NCBI GenBank assembly: GCA_051745835.1
Contig: JBNJEL010000058.1
Span: 1-12,044 of the forward strand
Direction of reading: 5' to 3'
Length of the DNA stretch: 12,044 bases
Origin: JBNJEL01 sp051745835
Lineage (GTDB): Bacteria > Bacillota > Halanaerobiia > Halobacteroidales > Acetohalobiaceae
The notes below the pieces were generated by a model. That model worked only from the letters and a program-made list of their open reading frames with translations, was not told where the DNA came from and made no database searches. The position numbers were made by a program, and so were the translations under genes. This document shows, piece after piece, positions 1-7,064 of the stretch. Numbering within the stretch: position 1 is the first letter of the stretch; every line of letters starts with the position of its first letter.

Positions 1-389
1 GTGAAAGTCGACCAGAGTATGCTAAGTGTGTAGATATTAGTACAGCTGCAGCTCTAAGAGAGATGATCTTACCTGGTACTTTAGCTGTAGTAACTCCTGT
101 GGTAGTTGGATTATGGAGTGCACAGGCTTTAGGTGGATTATTAGCTGGAGCGCTATCTGCTGGAGTATTAATGGCGATTATGATGGCTAACTCTGGTGGA
201 GCTTGGGACAATGCTAAGAAGTATGTAGAAGCAGGTAACTTTGGTGGTAAAGGTTCAGATACTCATGATGCTACTGTTGTTGGTGATACAGTAGGAGATC
301 CATTTAAAGATACTTCCGGACCTGCTTTGAATATCTTAATTAAGTTAATGACAATTGTTTCTTTAGTCTTTGCTCCACTATTTGGCTAA
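1..389 (+). CDS. hppA: Membrane-bound ion-translocating pyrophosphatase, C-terminal part (5' end outside window)
   Basis: This is the 3' end of a membrane pyrophosphatase, an integral membrane pump that couples PPi hydrolysis to export of H+ or Na+. The reading frame is open from base 3, so the gene enters from the left; the ATG at 63 is internal. The frame reads PEYAKCVDISTAAALREMI and then LPGT. Family hallmarks follow: SGGAWDNAKKYVEAGNFG, then DTVGDPFKDTSGPALN, which is one of the conserved acidic motifs that line the hydrolytic site. At least two hydrophobic segments are visible, one with repeated Ala/Gly/Leu after LPGT and one at the C-terminus ending in APLFG. The residues that decide K+ dependence and Na+ versus H+ specificity lie upstream of the window, so pump type is undecided. 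A hairpin terminator follows 34 nt after the stop. Confidence 0.95.
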   Translation, partial: ESRPEYAKCVDISTAAALREMILPGTLAVVTPVVVGLWSAQALGGLLAGALSAGVLMAIMMANSGGAWDNAKKYVEAGNFGGKGSDTHDATVVGDTVGDPFKDTSGPALNILIKLMTIVSLVFAPLFG

Positions 390-422
390 ATTAATAATTT
401 AGATAGAGTGATTAGCTTATAA

Positions 423-465
423 AACCTCTTAGTTGGTTTGTTGTGACCAATTAAGAGGTTTTTTT
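423..465 (+). terminator. Rho-independent terminator of hppA
   Basis: A 15-bp stem (423-437 with 446-460, one G-T pair) encloses an 8-nt loop, and a T-rich run follows to about 470. It sits shortly after the hppA stop and before the rnr promoter region, so it separates the two transcription units. Confidence 0.9.
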
Positions 466-538
466 ATTTTTAACAAGGAGATTATTACTAGAGCCTAGAA
501 ATTGTTACCAGTAGAAGATCAATTTATAGGCAAGCAAA

Positions 539-569
539 TTGAGTTTATAACTGTAATTAATAGTATAAT
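539..569 (+). promoter_or_regulatory. Candidate sigma-A promoter for rnr
   Basis: A perfect TATAAT lies at 564-569. The best -35 match upstream is TTGAGT at 539-544, with a 19-nt spacer that is longer than ideal. It lies between the hppA terminator and the rnr start, where a promoter is expected. The -10 is convincing and the -35 is weak. Confidence 0.45.
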
Positions 570-618
570 TAATTGCTGATTTGATATTCTAATAATAAGC
601 AACTAGTTTAAGCTAAAT

Positions 619-624
619 AAGGAG
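619..624 (+). promoter_or_regulatory. Shine-Dalgarno site that sets the rnr start
   Basis: AAGGAG is placed 8 nt before ATG 633. The in-frame GTG at 624 overlaps this site and cannot use it, so ATG 633 is preferred as the start of rnr. Confidence 0.8.
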
Positions 625-632
625 TGAGAGAG

Positions 633-2753
633 ATGAGTGCAAGACAGAAGATTTTAGATTTTATGCAGAATAAGGCTTATAAACCATTAACAGCTAAGGA
701 GCTTTTATCTGCTTTTGAGATTCCTCAAGATGAGGAGAACCAATTTTTAGAGCTATTAGATCGCATGGAAGAGGATGGAGCTATAGTTAGAACTAGACGA
801 GATAGATATGGTATTCCAGAACGAATGAATTTAGTTGTTGGTCGTTTGGAGCGTCATAGTAAAGGATTTGGCTTTTTACTGCCTGATGATATCGAAAAGG
901 ATGATGTCTATATTAGTGCCGCTGATATTAACGGAGCAATGCATAATGACCGAATTATTGTGCGGATTAAAGGTCAGCAGAGTGGTAAGAAGTTATCCGG
1001 AGAAGTAATTAGGATTTTAGAGCGAGCTAATAAGACGATCGTGGGCGATTTTGAAGCTAGTCAGAATTTCGGTTTTATCGTGCCGGATGATTCACATATC
1101 TATTATGATATCTTTGTACCTAAACGTGAAGTTAACGGAGCTAAGCAGGGACAGAAAGTAGTAGTTGAGATTACTCGTTGGCCAGAAGAGAGAAGAAATC
1201 CCGAAGGTAAGATTATCGAGATTCTTGGTGATCGCGGTGAACCAGGCGTAGATATTGAAGCAATTATACGTAAGTTTGATCTGCCAAAGGAGTTTCCTGA
1301 TGAAGTTAAAGAGCATGTTGCTAAGATACCGGAACGGATTCCAGATAGTGAGCTAAAGCGGCGGAGAAATTTACGAGACTTAAAGATGGTTACGATCGAT
1401 GGCGAAGATGCTAAAGATTTTGATGATGCAGTATCGATTGAAGAGTTAGATGATAATAAAGTGCGTTTAGGGGTTCATATTGCTGATGTAGCCTACTACG
1501 TGCGTGAAGATTCGATTTTAGATATGGAAGCACGCGAGAGAGCAACTAGTATCTACTTAGTTGATCGGGTTATTCCAATGTTACCCGAGAAGTTATCGAA
1601 TAATCTGTGTAGCTTACGTTCTAATGAAGATCGATTAGCTATGACCGTATTAATGACTTATGACTTAACTACCGGTGAGTTAGTTGAGCATGAGTTCGCC
1701 GAAAGTGTAATTGAGGTTGATCATCGTTTAACTTATAATCAAGTGAAGAAGATGTTAGTCGATCAGGATGAAGATTTGATTGCTGAGTATGATGACTTTA
1801 TTGACCAGCTACGTCTAATGGAGGATTTATGTCGTAAATTGCGCGATAAGAGATTTAATGATGGAAGCTTAGACTTTGATTTTCCTGAATCAGAGATTAT
1901 CTTAGATGATGATGGACGGCCGGTAGATATAGTTAGAGTAGAACGTAGTATTGCTGAGAAGTTAATTGAGGAATTTATGATCGCTGCTAATGAAGTAGTA
2001 GCCGAAGAGATGTACTGGCGTGAAGTACCTTTTATCTATCGTGTTCATGAGACTCCAGACCAGACTGATTTAGAGAGTTTAAATGAGTTTATTCATAATT
2101 TTGGTTATCATATTAAAGGAGTTAGTAATCAGATTCATCCGAAGTCACTCCAAGAGATACTAGAGAAAGTGGGTAATCAGCCAGAAGAGCGGATTATTAA
2201 TACTGTCTTACTACGGTCGATGAAACAGGCTCACTATGCTACAGAGAATATTGGTCACTTTGGGTTAGCTAGTGAGTATTATACGCATTTTACATCACCA
2301 ATTAGACGTTATCCGGATTTGATGATCCATCGCATTCTAAAAGAAGTAATTAATCATGGGGTCTTAGAATCTAATCGCCGTCAGAACCTAGAAGAAAAAT
2401 TACCCGAATTGACTGACCATTCTTCGATTAGAGAGCGGAAGGCTGAGGATGCTGAATATGAGTCTAAGGATCTAAAGAAGGTTGAATTTATGGAAGGCAG
2501 AGAAGGAGAGGTCTACGAAGGAATTATTAGTGGAATGATGTCCTTTGGGTTCTTTGTGGAACTGCCTAACTTAATCGAAGGTTTAGTTCATGTTAGTAAT
2601 TTAACTGATGATTATTATATCTACCACGAAGATAAGCAGGCTTATATTGGTGAGAGAACTAATAATATCTATCGTTTAGGTGATCAAGTAAAAGTGAAGG
2701 TGGATCGAGTTAATTTAGCTGATAAACAGATCGATTTATTATTAGTTGATTAA
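633..2753 (+). CDS. rnr: Ribonuclease R, 3'-to-5' exoribonuclease
   Basis: Ribonuclease R is a processive, hydrolytic 3'-5' exonuclease that degrades structured RNA, including rRNA fragments and nonstop mRNAs released by tmRNA-SmpB. With ATG 633 the protein is 706 aa. In order it has an N-terminal winged helix (about 3-60), two cold-shock/OB domains (about 65-220), an RNB catalytic domain, and a C-terminal S1 domain (about 622-704). The catalytic motif DGEDAKDFDDA places the metal-binding aspartates at D256, D262, D264 and D265. The RNB signature TSPIRRYPDL is near 554-563. The protein is shorter than E. coli RNase R (about 813 aa) and lacks a long basic tail after S1. smpB follows 83 nt downstream from its own promoter, consistent with the functional link to trans-translation. 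No terminator is visible between the two, so read-through is possible. Confidence 0.97.
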   Translation: MSARQKILDFMQNKAYKPLTAKELLSAFEIPQDEENQFLELLDRMEEDGAIVRTRRDRYGIPERMNLVVGRLERHSKGFGFLLPDDIEKDDVYISAADINGAMHNDRIIVRIKGQQSGKKLSGEVIRILERANKTIVGDFEASQNFGFIVPDDSHIYYDIFVPKREVNGAKQGQKVVVEITRWPEERRNPEGKIIEILGDRGEPGVDIEAIIRKFDLPKEFPDEVKEHVAKIPERIPDSELKRRRNLRDLKMVTIDGEDAKDFDDAVSIEELDDNKVRLGVHIADVAYYVREDSILDMEARERATSIYLVDRVIPMLPEKLSNNLCSLRSNEDRLAMTVLMTYDLTTGELVEHEFAESVIEVDHRLTYNQVKKMLVDQDEDLIAEYDDFIDQLRLMEDLCRKLRDKRFNDGSLDFDFPESEIILDDDGRPVDIVRVERSIAEKLIEEFMIAANEVVAEEMYWREVPFIYRVHETPDQTDLESLNEFIHNFGYHIKGVSNQIHPKSLQEILEKVGNQPEERIINTVLLRSMKQAHYATENIGHFGLASEYYTHFTSPIRRYPDLMIHRILKEVINHGVLESNRRQNLEEKLPELTDHSSIRERKAEDAEYESKDLKKVEFMEGREGEVYEGIISGMMSFGFFVELPNLIEGLVHVSNLTDDYYIYHEDKQAYIGERTNNIYRLGDQVKVKVDRVNLADKQIDLLLVD

Positions 2754-2773
2754 CAGAAAAAATGATTTTATCC

Positions 2774-2801
2774 TTGACAGCGAAAATATAGATGTTATAA
2801 T
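2774..2801 (+). promoter_or_regulatory. Strong sigma-A promoter for smpB (and probably ssrA)
   Basis: A perfect -35 TTGACA (2774-2779) and a perfect -10 TATAAT (2796-2801) are separated by 16 nt. A TGT just before the -10 (2793-2795) makes it an extended -10. Transcription would start near 2808, about 30 nt before the smpB ATG. ssrA begins 6 nt after the smpB stop and has no equally good promoter of its own that I can see. Confidence 0.9.
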
Positions 2802-2836
2802 TAAAAATGCGCTTTTGATAATGAGGTGAATAGACG

Positions 2837-3310
2837 ATGAGTAAAGAAGAGATTAAAGTAATGGCTAAGAATCGGAAGGCGAGACATGAATATAATATTG
2901 AAGAGACTTATGAAGCAGGTATCGTGCTTGAGGGTACAGAAGTAAAGTCTATTCGCCAAGGACGAGTGAATTTAAAAGATAGTTTTGCTCTCGTAGAAGA
3001 TGGTGAAGTTTTTCTTTATCATCTTCATATAGCCCCTTATAAGCATGGTAATCGTTACAATCATGAGCCAGAGCGAGTTAGGAAGTTGTTGTTGCATAAA
3101 CATGAGATTAAGAGCTTAATTGGTAAGACTCGAGAGAGTGGTTATACTTTAGTTCCACTTAAAGTTTACTTTAAACGTGGTTTAGTTAAAGTAGAGTTAG
3201 CGCTAGGTAAGGGTAAGAATATTCATGATAAACGTCAAGATATTAAAGAACGTACTGCTCAACGAGATATTGAGCGTGCCTTTAAAGAACAACAATTAAA
3301 TAAATATTAA
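2837..3310 (+). CDS. smpB: SsrA-binding protein SmpB
   Basis: SmpB is the small basic protein that binds the tRNA-like domain of tmRNA and places it in the A site of ribosomes stalled on mRNA without a stop codon. The product is 157 aa, normal for the family. The core is recognisable: an early NRKARHEY segment, then AGIVLEGTEVKSIRQGRVNL, then HIAPY, and then an LGKGKNIHDKR stretch leading into the basic C-terminal tail (RDIERAFKEQQLNKY). That tail is the part that probes the empty mRNA channel. The start ATG has the SD GAGGTGA at 2823-2829, 7 nt upstream. The gene sits between rnr and ssrA, so all three trans-translation components are adjacent. Confidence 0.97.
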   Translation: MSKEEIKVMAKNRKARHEYNIEETYEAGIVLEGTEVKSIRQGRVNLKDSFALVEDGEVFLYHLHIAPYKHGNRYNHEPERVRKLLLHKHEIKSLIGKTRESGYTLVPLKVYFKRGLVKVELALGKGKNIHDKRQDIKERTAQRDIERAFKEQQLNKY

Positions 3311-3316
3311 GTTTGT

Positions 3317-3673
3317 GGGGGTGTATATGGGACTCGACTTAAGTGTTGACACCAGGTCAGCGAGCCGAGGACTCCTTTCACTCGTAAAACACTGGAACTT
3401 AAAATTATCTGCAAACGATAATGATTACGCATTAGCTGCTGCGTAAGCAGTTAGCTCGCTTGACCGTCTTTTGCCTGTGAAGGCGGTCAAGTGTCATAAT
3501 CAGCAGGCTTACTGCTTTCTGAAGCTTGTAGGAAAGCAGGACACCTAACAAGCTAGCCCTTTAAGTTCTTGTCTGTGGGAGCTTAAAGGGCGAAATTAAA
3601 CCACAGACTATGTTCGTAGAAGCCTGAGTGGAAACACTTAAGGACGGCGGTTCGAATCCGCCCACCTCCACCA
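3317..3673 (+). ncRNA. ssrA: tmRNA (transfer-messenger RNA)
   Basis: One-piece tmRNA of about 357 nt that rescues stalled ribosomes and tags the nascent peptide for proteolysis. The ends pair as a 7-bp acceptor stem, GGGGGTG at 3317-3323 with CACCTCC at 3663-3669, followed by A and an encoded CCA (3671-3673). A T-arm is present, with stem 3646-3650/3658-3662 and loop TTCGAAT. A perfect 10-bp helix pairs 3338-3347 with 3633-3642, as expected for the long P2 helix. The tag frame lies at 3411-3446. A strong stem after it, 3459-3466 with 3484-3491, belongs to the pseudoknot region. The D-arm segment reads GGACTCGAC, where many tmRNAs have GGNTTCGAC. No clear terminator follows. Confidence 0.97.
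3411..3446 (+). other. tmRNA proteolysis-tag reading frame
   Basis: The resume codon GCA starts a short frame encoding ANDNDYALAAA and ending in TAA (3444-3446). The ALAAA end is the degradation signal read by ClpXP-type proteases, as in most Bacillota tags. Confidence 0.95.
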
Positions 3674-3692
3674 AAATTATTATAGATTATTC

Positions 3693-3721
3693 TTGTATTT
3701 TTTGTGGTTATATGTTATAAT
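3693..3721 (+). promoter_or_regulatory. Sigma-A promoter for tRNA-Trp
   Basis: A -35 TTGTAT (3693-3698), a 17-nt spacer and a perfect -10 TATAAT (3716-3721) preceded by TGT form an extended -10 promoter. Its -10 context (ATGTTATAATT) is the same as that of the smpB promoter. It indicates that the tRNA is transcribed separately from ssrA, with a leader of about 40 nt. Confidence 0.75.
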
Positions 3722-3769
3722 TTTAATCGTTGTTGAAGTTGTTCGACAATTAAATAAATAAATTGCTGT

Positions 3770-3846
3770 ACGGGTGTAGCTCAATTGGCTAGAGCACTGG
3801 ACTCCAAATCCAGGTGTTGCGGGTTCAAGTCCTGCCACCCGTGCCA
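3770..3846 (+). tRNA. trnW: tRNA-Trp (anticodon CCA)
   Basis: The 77-nt cloverleaf has the acceptor stem ACGGGTG at 3770-3776 pairing with CACCCGT, discriminator G and an encoded CCA end. The anticodon stem is 3797-3801 with 3809-3813. The seven-base loop CTCCAAA carries anticodon CCA at 3804-3806, which reads UGG (Trp). The T-arm has loop TTCAAGT. This is the last housekeeping gene before the accessory operon. Confidence 0.98.
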
Positions 3847-3886
3847 TTTTTATGTTAAGAAAGAAAAATTAAAATTAAGATAATGT

Positions 3887-3918
3887 AAAACTCCTAGGAA
3901 AATTCCTAGGAGTTTTTT
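3887..3918 (+). terminator. Rho-independent terminator after tRNA-Trp
   Basis: A nearly perfect inverted repeat, AAAACTCCTAGGAA (3887-3900) with TTCCTAGGAGTTTT (3903-3916), is followed by further T-rich sequence. It ends the tRNA transcript. Because of the symmetric A and T flanks it could also work on the opposite strand. It insulates the downstream operon from housekeeping transcription. Confidence 0.9.
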
Positions 3919-3964
3919 ATTTTTTAGAAAAATATCTATATAGACAGGAAATATTATGTTATCT

Positions 3965-3977
3965 GTATAAATTATAC
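3965..3977 (+). promoter_or_regulatory. Short palindrome in the operon leader, possible operator
   Basis: GTATAA-A-TTATAC is an exact dyad of 6 bp per arm in the 147-nt AT-rich leader before the first operon gene. It overlaps -10-like hexamers (TATAAA 3966-3971, TATACT 3973-3978). A -35-like TAGACA sits at 3941-3946, 19 nt before the first of these. In sequence this AT-rich, short dyads arise by chance, so this is only a candidate site. I see no other convincing promoter in 3919-4065. Confidence 0.25.
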
Positions 3978-4065
3978 TATAAAGCACTTTGATGTATATT
4001 TTGTATTTTATAAATAAGATTATGATAAATTGTGAATTAAGATTAATTTATAAAGGGAGAAAAAT

Positions 4066-7053
4066 ATGTCTGATTCTATAGAATTGGTTATTAATAGCGA
4101 ATTACAAAAAAATGAAGTTAATCTATTATCAGTTAGTAATTTGCAGTTGAAAATTTTATCTCATCAGGGGAAGAATTTAAGTCAGGATAGAATTAAAGAA
4201 GAATTAATTAATAATCAAGATTTATTTCAGATTAATAATAAACAGTTTATTACTGTAGAAAAGCTTAGGCAATATTTTTTAGATACAATTGATCATCCTA
4301 TTAAAGGTAACTGTAGTAAATTAGTTAATAAGCTAGAGAAAATAATTGAAGATAATTTTCCTGTATTTAATATAGATCGAGAAGTAATTAGTAATAACCT
4401 GGAGAATAATAACTTTTTTGATAATTTGATTGAAGTAGATAATCGTTTTGGAGTTGATAAGGAATTAATAACAGAAGTAGTGATTGCTTTTGAAAACTAT
4501 TATCAAACTCAAAAACAGGCGGTACGGATTAATGATTACCTATTTGAGACTGATTATTTAGTTAAATTGGATTGTAGTGAAGATAGATTGATTGGAATTT
4601 TAGAAGATCACCCTTTATTTTATCAGTTAACTAGTAGAAGGTTTGCTTTGAAATTATGGATTTATGATGAGATAGTTAAAAGATTATTTGAAGCTGAGGA
4701 TGTAGTTAGATTTAGAACAGTAGAGATTAGGCTTAGAAAAATTTTAAATAGTAAAGCAATTAATAAGCAGAATCTATTTGAGTTGTTTAATAATTCTAAG
4801 CATTTTAGGTTGTTAAAGAATGGAAAGTACTTAGAGTTTGTTACGGATAAGCGAAGATTAATAGATGATTTGCAGGAATTATACAGACAAGAGATTAATA
4901 AACAGGGTTGTGAGTATCTATTTTCTAGATCTTTATTAATGGATGATCAGTCAGAATCTAAAGAGCTGATTGATATTAAGAAGTTATTATCTCAACCTAA
5001 GAGCATAGAACAGATAAATAATGAGTTGGATATTGCATTTGAAGATGAAGAATTACTTTATCAGTTACTAAGTGTTAAAAATATATATTATGATGATAAC
5101 AGTTTGTATATAGCAGAAGAGGTTGGCTTGGAAGATATGTTATATAAGATGATGATCTTAATTCAATATCTTAAAGACTTAATTTTTGATTATAGTTTAA
5201 GTGATCTATTATCTTTAATTTTCAAGAGTAATCGTAAACCAATAAGAATTGAGAAGATAAGAGAGTATCTGACTATATTTTATAATCAAAATTTAAAATT
5301 ACAGGATATAAGAGAGATTTTAGATGAAAGTGATAATTTTTTACAGATCGATTATCAGATGTGGATTGCTAAAGATATGCCTAGAGGTAATTATGAGAAA
5401 TTTAGTAGAAGTTTTAGTGAAGACTTTAATAGAATTTTAGAAAGGTTTGATGATCGGGATAGATATATTCTTCGTAATAGAATTTTAGATTTTGCTAACA
5501 ATTCAGAAACTTTAAAAGAGATAGGAGCTAGATTTGAAGTTAGTAGAGAAAGGATTCGACAACTCGAAAAGGCGATTAAAAGAAAACTATCTCATTCTAG
5601 TTATAAGAAGAATTATATTAGATACATTAGACTTTTTGAACAGATATTTAGAGATAATAGAGTTTTAAGTTTAGATACTTTAGTAAAACATCCATTAATT
5701 AAAAGATATTTTGCTGATGTGAATTTAGAACTATTATTCAGTCTTTATAATCAGTATGGTAGTAATTTAGAACAAAATAAGGTTTCAATAATTAATGATG
5801 ACTATGTTCTGTTATTAGAGATGAGTTATTTTGAGCATCTTTGGCAGCGGGCTAAGGATGAGTTAGGTAATGAGGATGGTTTGGTTGAATTTGATAGATT
5901 AGTTGAATTTTTTGCTAAGTTTAAGATTAAAAGTCGAGATTTCTTAGAGGAGTATATTAATGGGGCTGTAGATAAGTTTAAGATTAGTAGTTATGTAATG
6001 CTGAATGATGATAGAATTTATATTACGGATAAGTTAAAGTTGATTTTAGGTTCTTTAGGAGAGCCAACTCATTATAAGAAATTAGCTGAGATATACTGTA
6101 ATTATTTTGACTATTCATCAGATCATAATGTACATTCTAAATTAAATAGTTACGAGGATTTTGTAAGAGTTGATTCTGGAACTTATGGTTTAGCTAGTTG
6201 GGGCTGTCAGGAAGATATTTATGTTAGGGATCTTAATTATCGTATTTTAAAGGAAGCAAAGCAGCCAATGCATTATGAGGAGATTATTCAAAAGGTTCTT
6301 GAGTATAAAGATGTAGGAGAGAAGACGGTATATCATTTTCTAATAGATAATAAGCGAGTTTTTAATTATTCGCGTGGTGTTTTTGCACTTAAGGAGTGGC
6401 AAGAGGATGAAAAGTTATCAGCTAAATATAGAATTAGTTCGTGGCGCATACGAGCTAGTGAAGAGGATAGAATCAATGATTATATGCTAGGTAGTTGTTT
6501 AGGTCATCAAGATAGATTAATTAGTCTACATAAATTTAGTAAGAATTATTATCATGAAGGACGACTTAGTATTCCACAACGGATTATTAATAGTGATCTG
6601 TTAGAGAAACAAGTTTTAGCAGTTAATAATCAAGGAATGGTCTTTAGTTTATCTCTGGGACAGGCTAGTAAGCAAATATATGGGTTGCAGAGGTTAATTA
6701 GCGATTGTGAGATTGAAGTCGGTGATTTAATATATTTTGAATATTATGGTCAGGGTATAGTTAAAGTTCACAGTAGAGAAGAGTATGAGCAAAACTATAG
6801 TCCAATTCTTGAGGAGGATTTTGAGATGGATGAGCAGAAGGAAGCGGTAAATAAGATTATGAATATTATCTTTGGTGATGAGAGTGATGGGATAGATAGT
6901 TTTGATTCTGCTGTGGAGTATGGGCTGAAGAATGGCTATGTGGAGTTTAAGCAGCTATTAGAGTTAGATTATGATGAGGAAGAGGTAGTTGATCATTTTG
7001 AAGCCATTCAGATATTAGATGATAAGAATATAGAGATTATTTACGATGATTAG
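4066..7053 (+). CDS. Large multi-HTH protein: winged-helix-like array, sigma-70 region 4, two HARE-HTH-like domains, region-1.1-like tail
   Basis: I do not know a named family for the whole protein (995 aa). Visible parts are: (1) residues 1-437, several degenerate winged-helix-like units, seen best at 20-63, 154-197, 215-259, 307-350 and 392-437; (2) residues about 455-508, a sigma-70 region-4-like HTH ending in EVSRERIRQLEKAIKRKL; (3) about 655-713 and 720-778, two HARE-HTH-like domains, each with a 'P-x-HY' start and a 'G-x-Y/F-x-L' wing; (4) about 795-905, a mixed segment containing VGDLIYFEYYGQGIVKV; (5) 945-995, a segment resembling sigma region 1.1. There is no sigma region 2, so it is not an ordinary sigma factor. 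No catalytic motif or membrane segment is visible. SD AAAGGGAG is 6 nt before the ATG. The next gene starts 11 nt downstream and is a partial paralogue. A role in DNA binding or RNA polymerase contact is inferred. Confidence 0.75.
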   Translation: MSDSIELVINSELQKNEVNLLSVSNLQLKILSHQGKNLSQDRIKEELINNQDLFQINNKQFITVEKLRQYFLDTIDHPIKGNCSKLVNKLEKIIEDNFPVFNIDREVISNNLENNNFFDNLIEVDNRFGVDKELITEVVIAFENYYQTQKQAVRINDYLFETDYLVKLDCSEDRLIGILEDHPLFYQLTSRRFALKLWIYDEIVKRLFEAEDVVRFRTVEIRLRKILNSKAINKQNLFELFNNSKHFRLLKNGKYLEFVTDKRRLIDDLQELYRQEINKQGCEYLFSRSLLMDDQSESKELIDIKKLLSQPKSIEQINNELDIAFEDEELLYQLLSVKNIYYDDNSLYIAEEVGLEDMLYKMMILIQYLKDLIFDYSLSDLLSLIFKSNRKPIRIEKIREYLTIFYNQNLKLQDIREILDESDNFLQIDYQMWIAKDMPRGNYEKFSRSFSEDFNRILERFDDRDRYILRNRILDFANNSETLKEIGARFEVSRERIRQLEKAIKRKLSHSSYKKNYIRYIRLFEQIFRDNRVLSLDTLVKHPLIKRYFADVNLELLFSLYNQYGSNLEQNKVSIINDDYVLLLEMSYFEHLWQRAKDELGNEDGLVEFDRLVEFFAKFKIKSRDFLEEYINGAVDKFKISSYVMLNDDRIYITDKLKLILGSLGEPTHYKKLAEIYCNYFDYSSDHNVHSKLNSYEDFVRVDSGTYGLASWGCQEDIYVRDLNYRILKEAKQPMHYEEIIQKVLEYKDVGEKTVYHFLIDNKRVFNYSRGVFALKEWQEDEKLSAKYRISSWRIRASEEDRINDYMLGSCLGHQDRLISLHKFSKNYYHEGRLSIPQRIINSDLLEKQVLAVNNQGMVFSLSLGQASKQIYGLQRLISDCEIEVGDLIYFEYYGQGIVKVHSREEYEQNYSPILEEDFEMDEQKEAVNKIMNIIFGDESDGIDSFDSAVEYGLKNGYVEFKQLLELDYDEEEVVDHFEAIQILDDKNIEIIYDD

Positions 7054-7059
7054 AGGTGA
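7053..7059 (+). promoter_or_regulatory. Shine-Dalgarno site that sets the start of the 505-aa gene
   Basis: GAGGTGA overlaps the last base of the upstream stop codon and lies 5 nt before GTG 7065. The in-frame GTG at 7056 is inside this site and is unlikely to be used. From GTG 7065 the product begins MSKSQIKVIINEL, which matches MSDSIELVINSEL at the start of the upstream protein. Confidence 0.8.
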
Positions 7060-7064
7060 TAGAT

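Noticed and set aside
624..632. GTG 624 as the rnr start
   Set aside because: The GTG overlaps the AAGGAG ribosome-binding site, which is ideally placed for ATG 633.
1092..1316. Minus-strand reading frame of 74 codons inside rnr
   Set aside because: It lies wholly antisense to the well-supported RNase R coding sequence, has no recognisable domain, and reads as low-complexity Phe/Asn/Leu typical of a shadow frame.
3887..3918. The perfect inverted repeat after tRNA-Trp as a mobile-element end
   Set aside because: The T-run and its position just after the tRNA make it an ordinary intrinsic terminator. No transposase or direct repeats flank it.
4066..7053. An alternative sigma factor
   Set aside because: Only a region-4-like HTH and a region-1.1-like tail are visible; the core-binding and -10-melting region 2 is absent and the protein is far too long.
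7056..7064. GTG 7056 as the start of the second operon gene
   Set aside because: It lies inside the GAGGTGA site. GTG 7065 has correct spacing and gives an N-terminus that matches the upstream paralogue.
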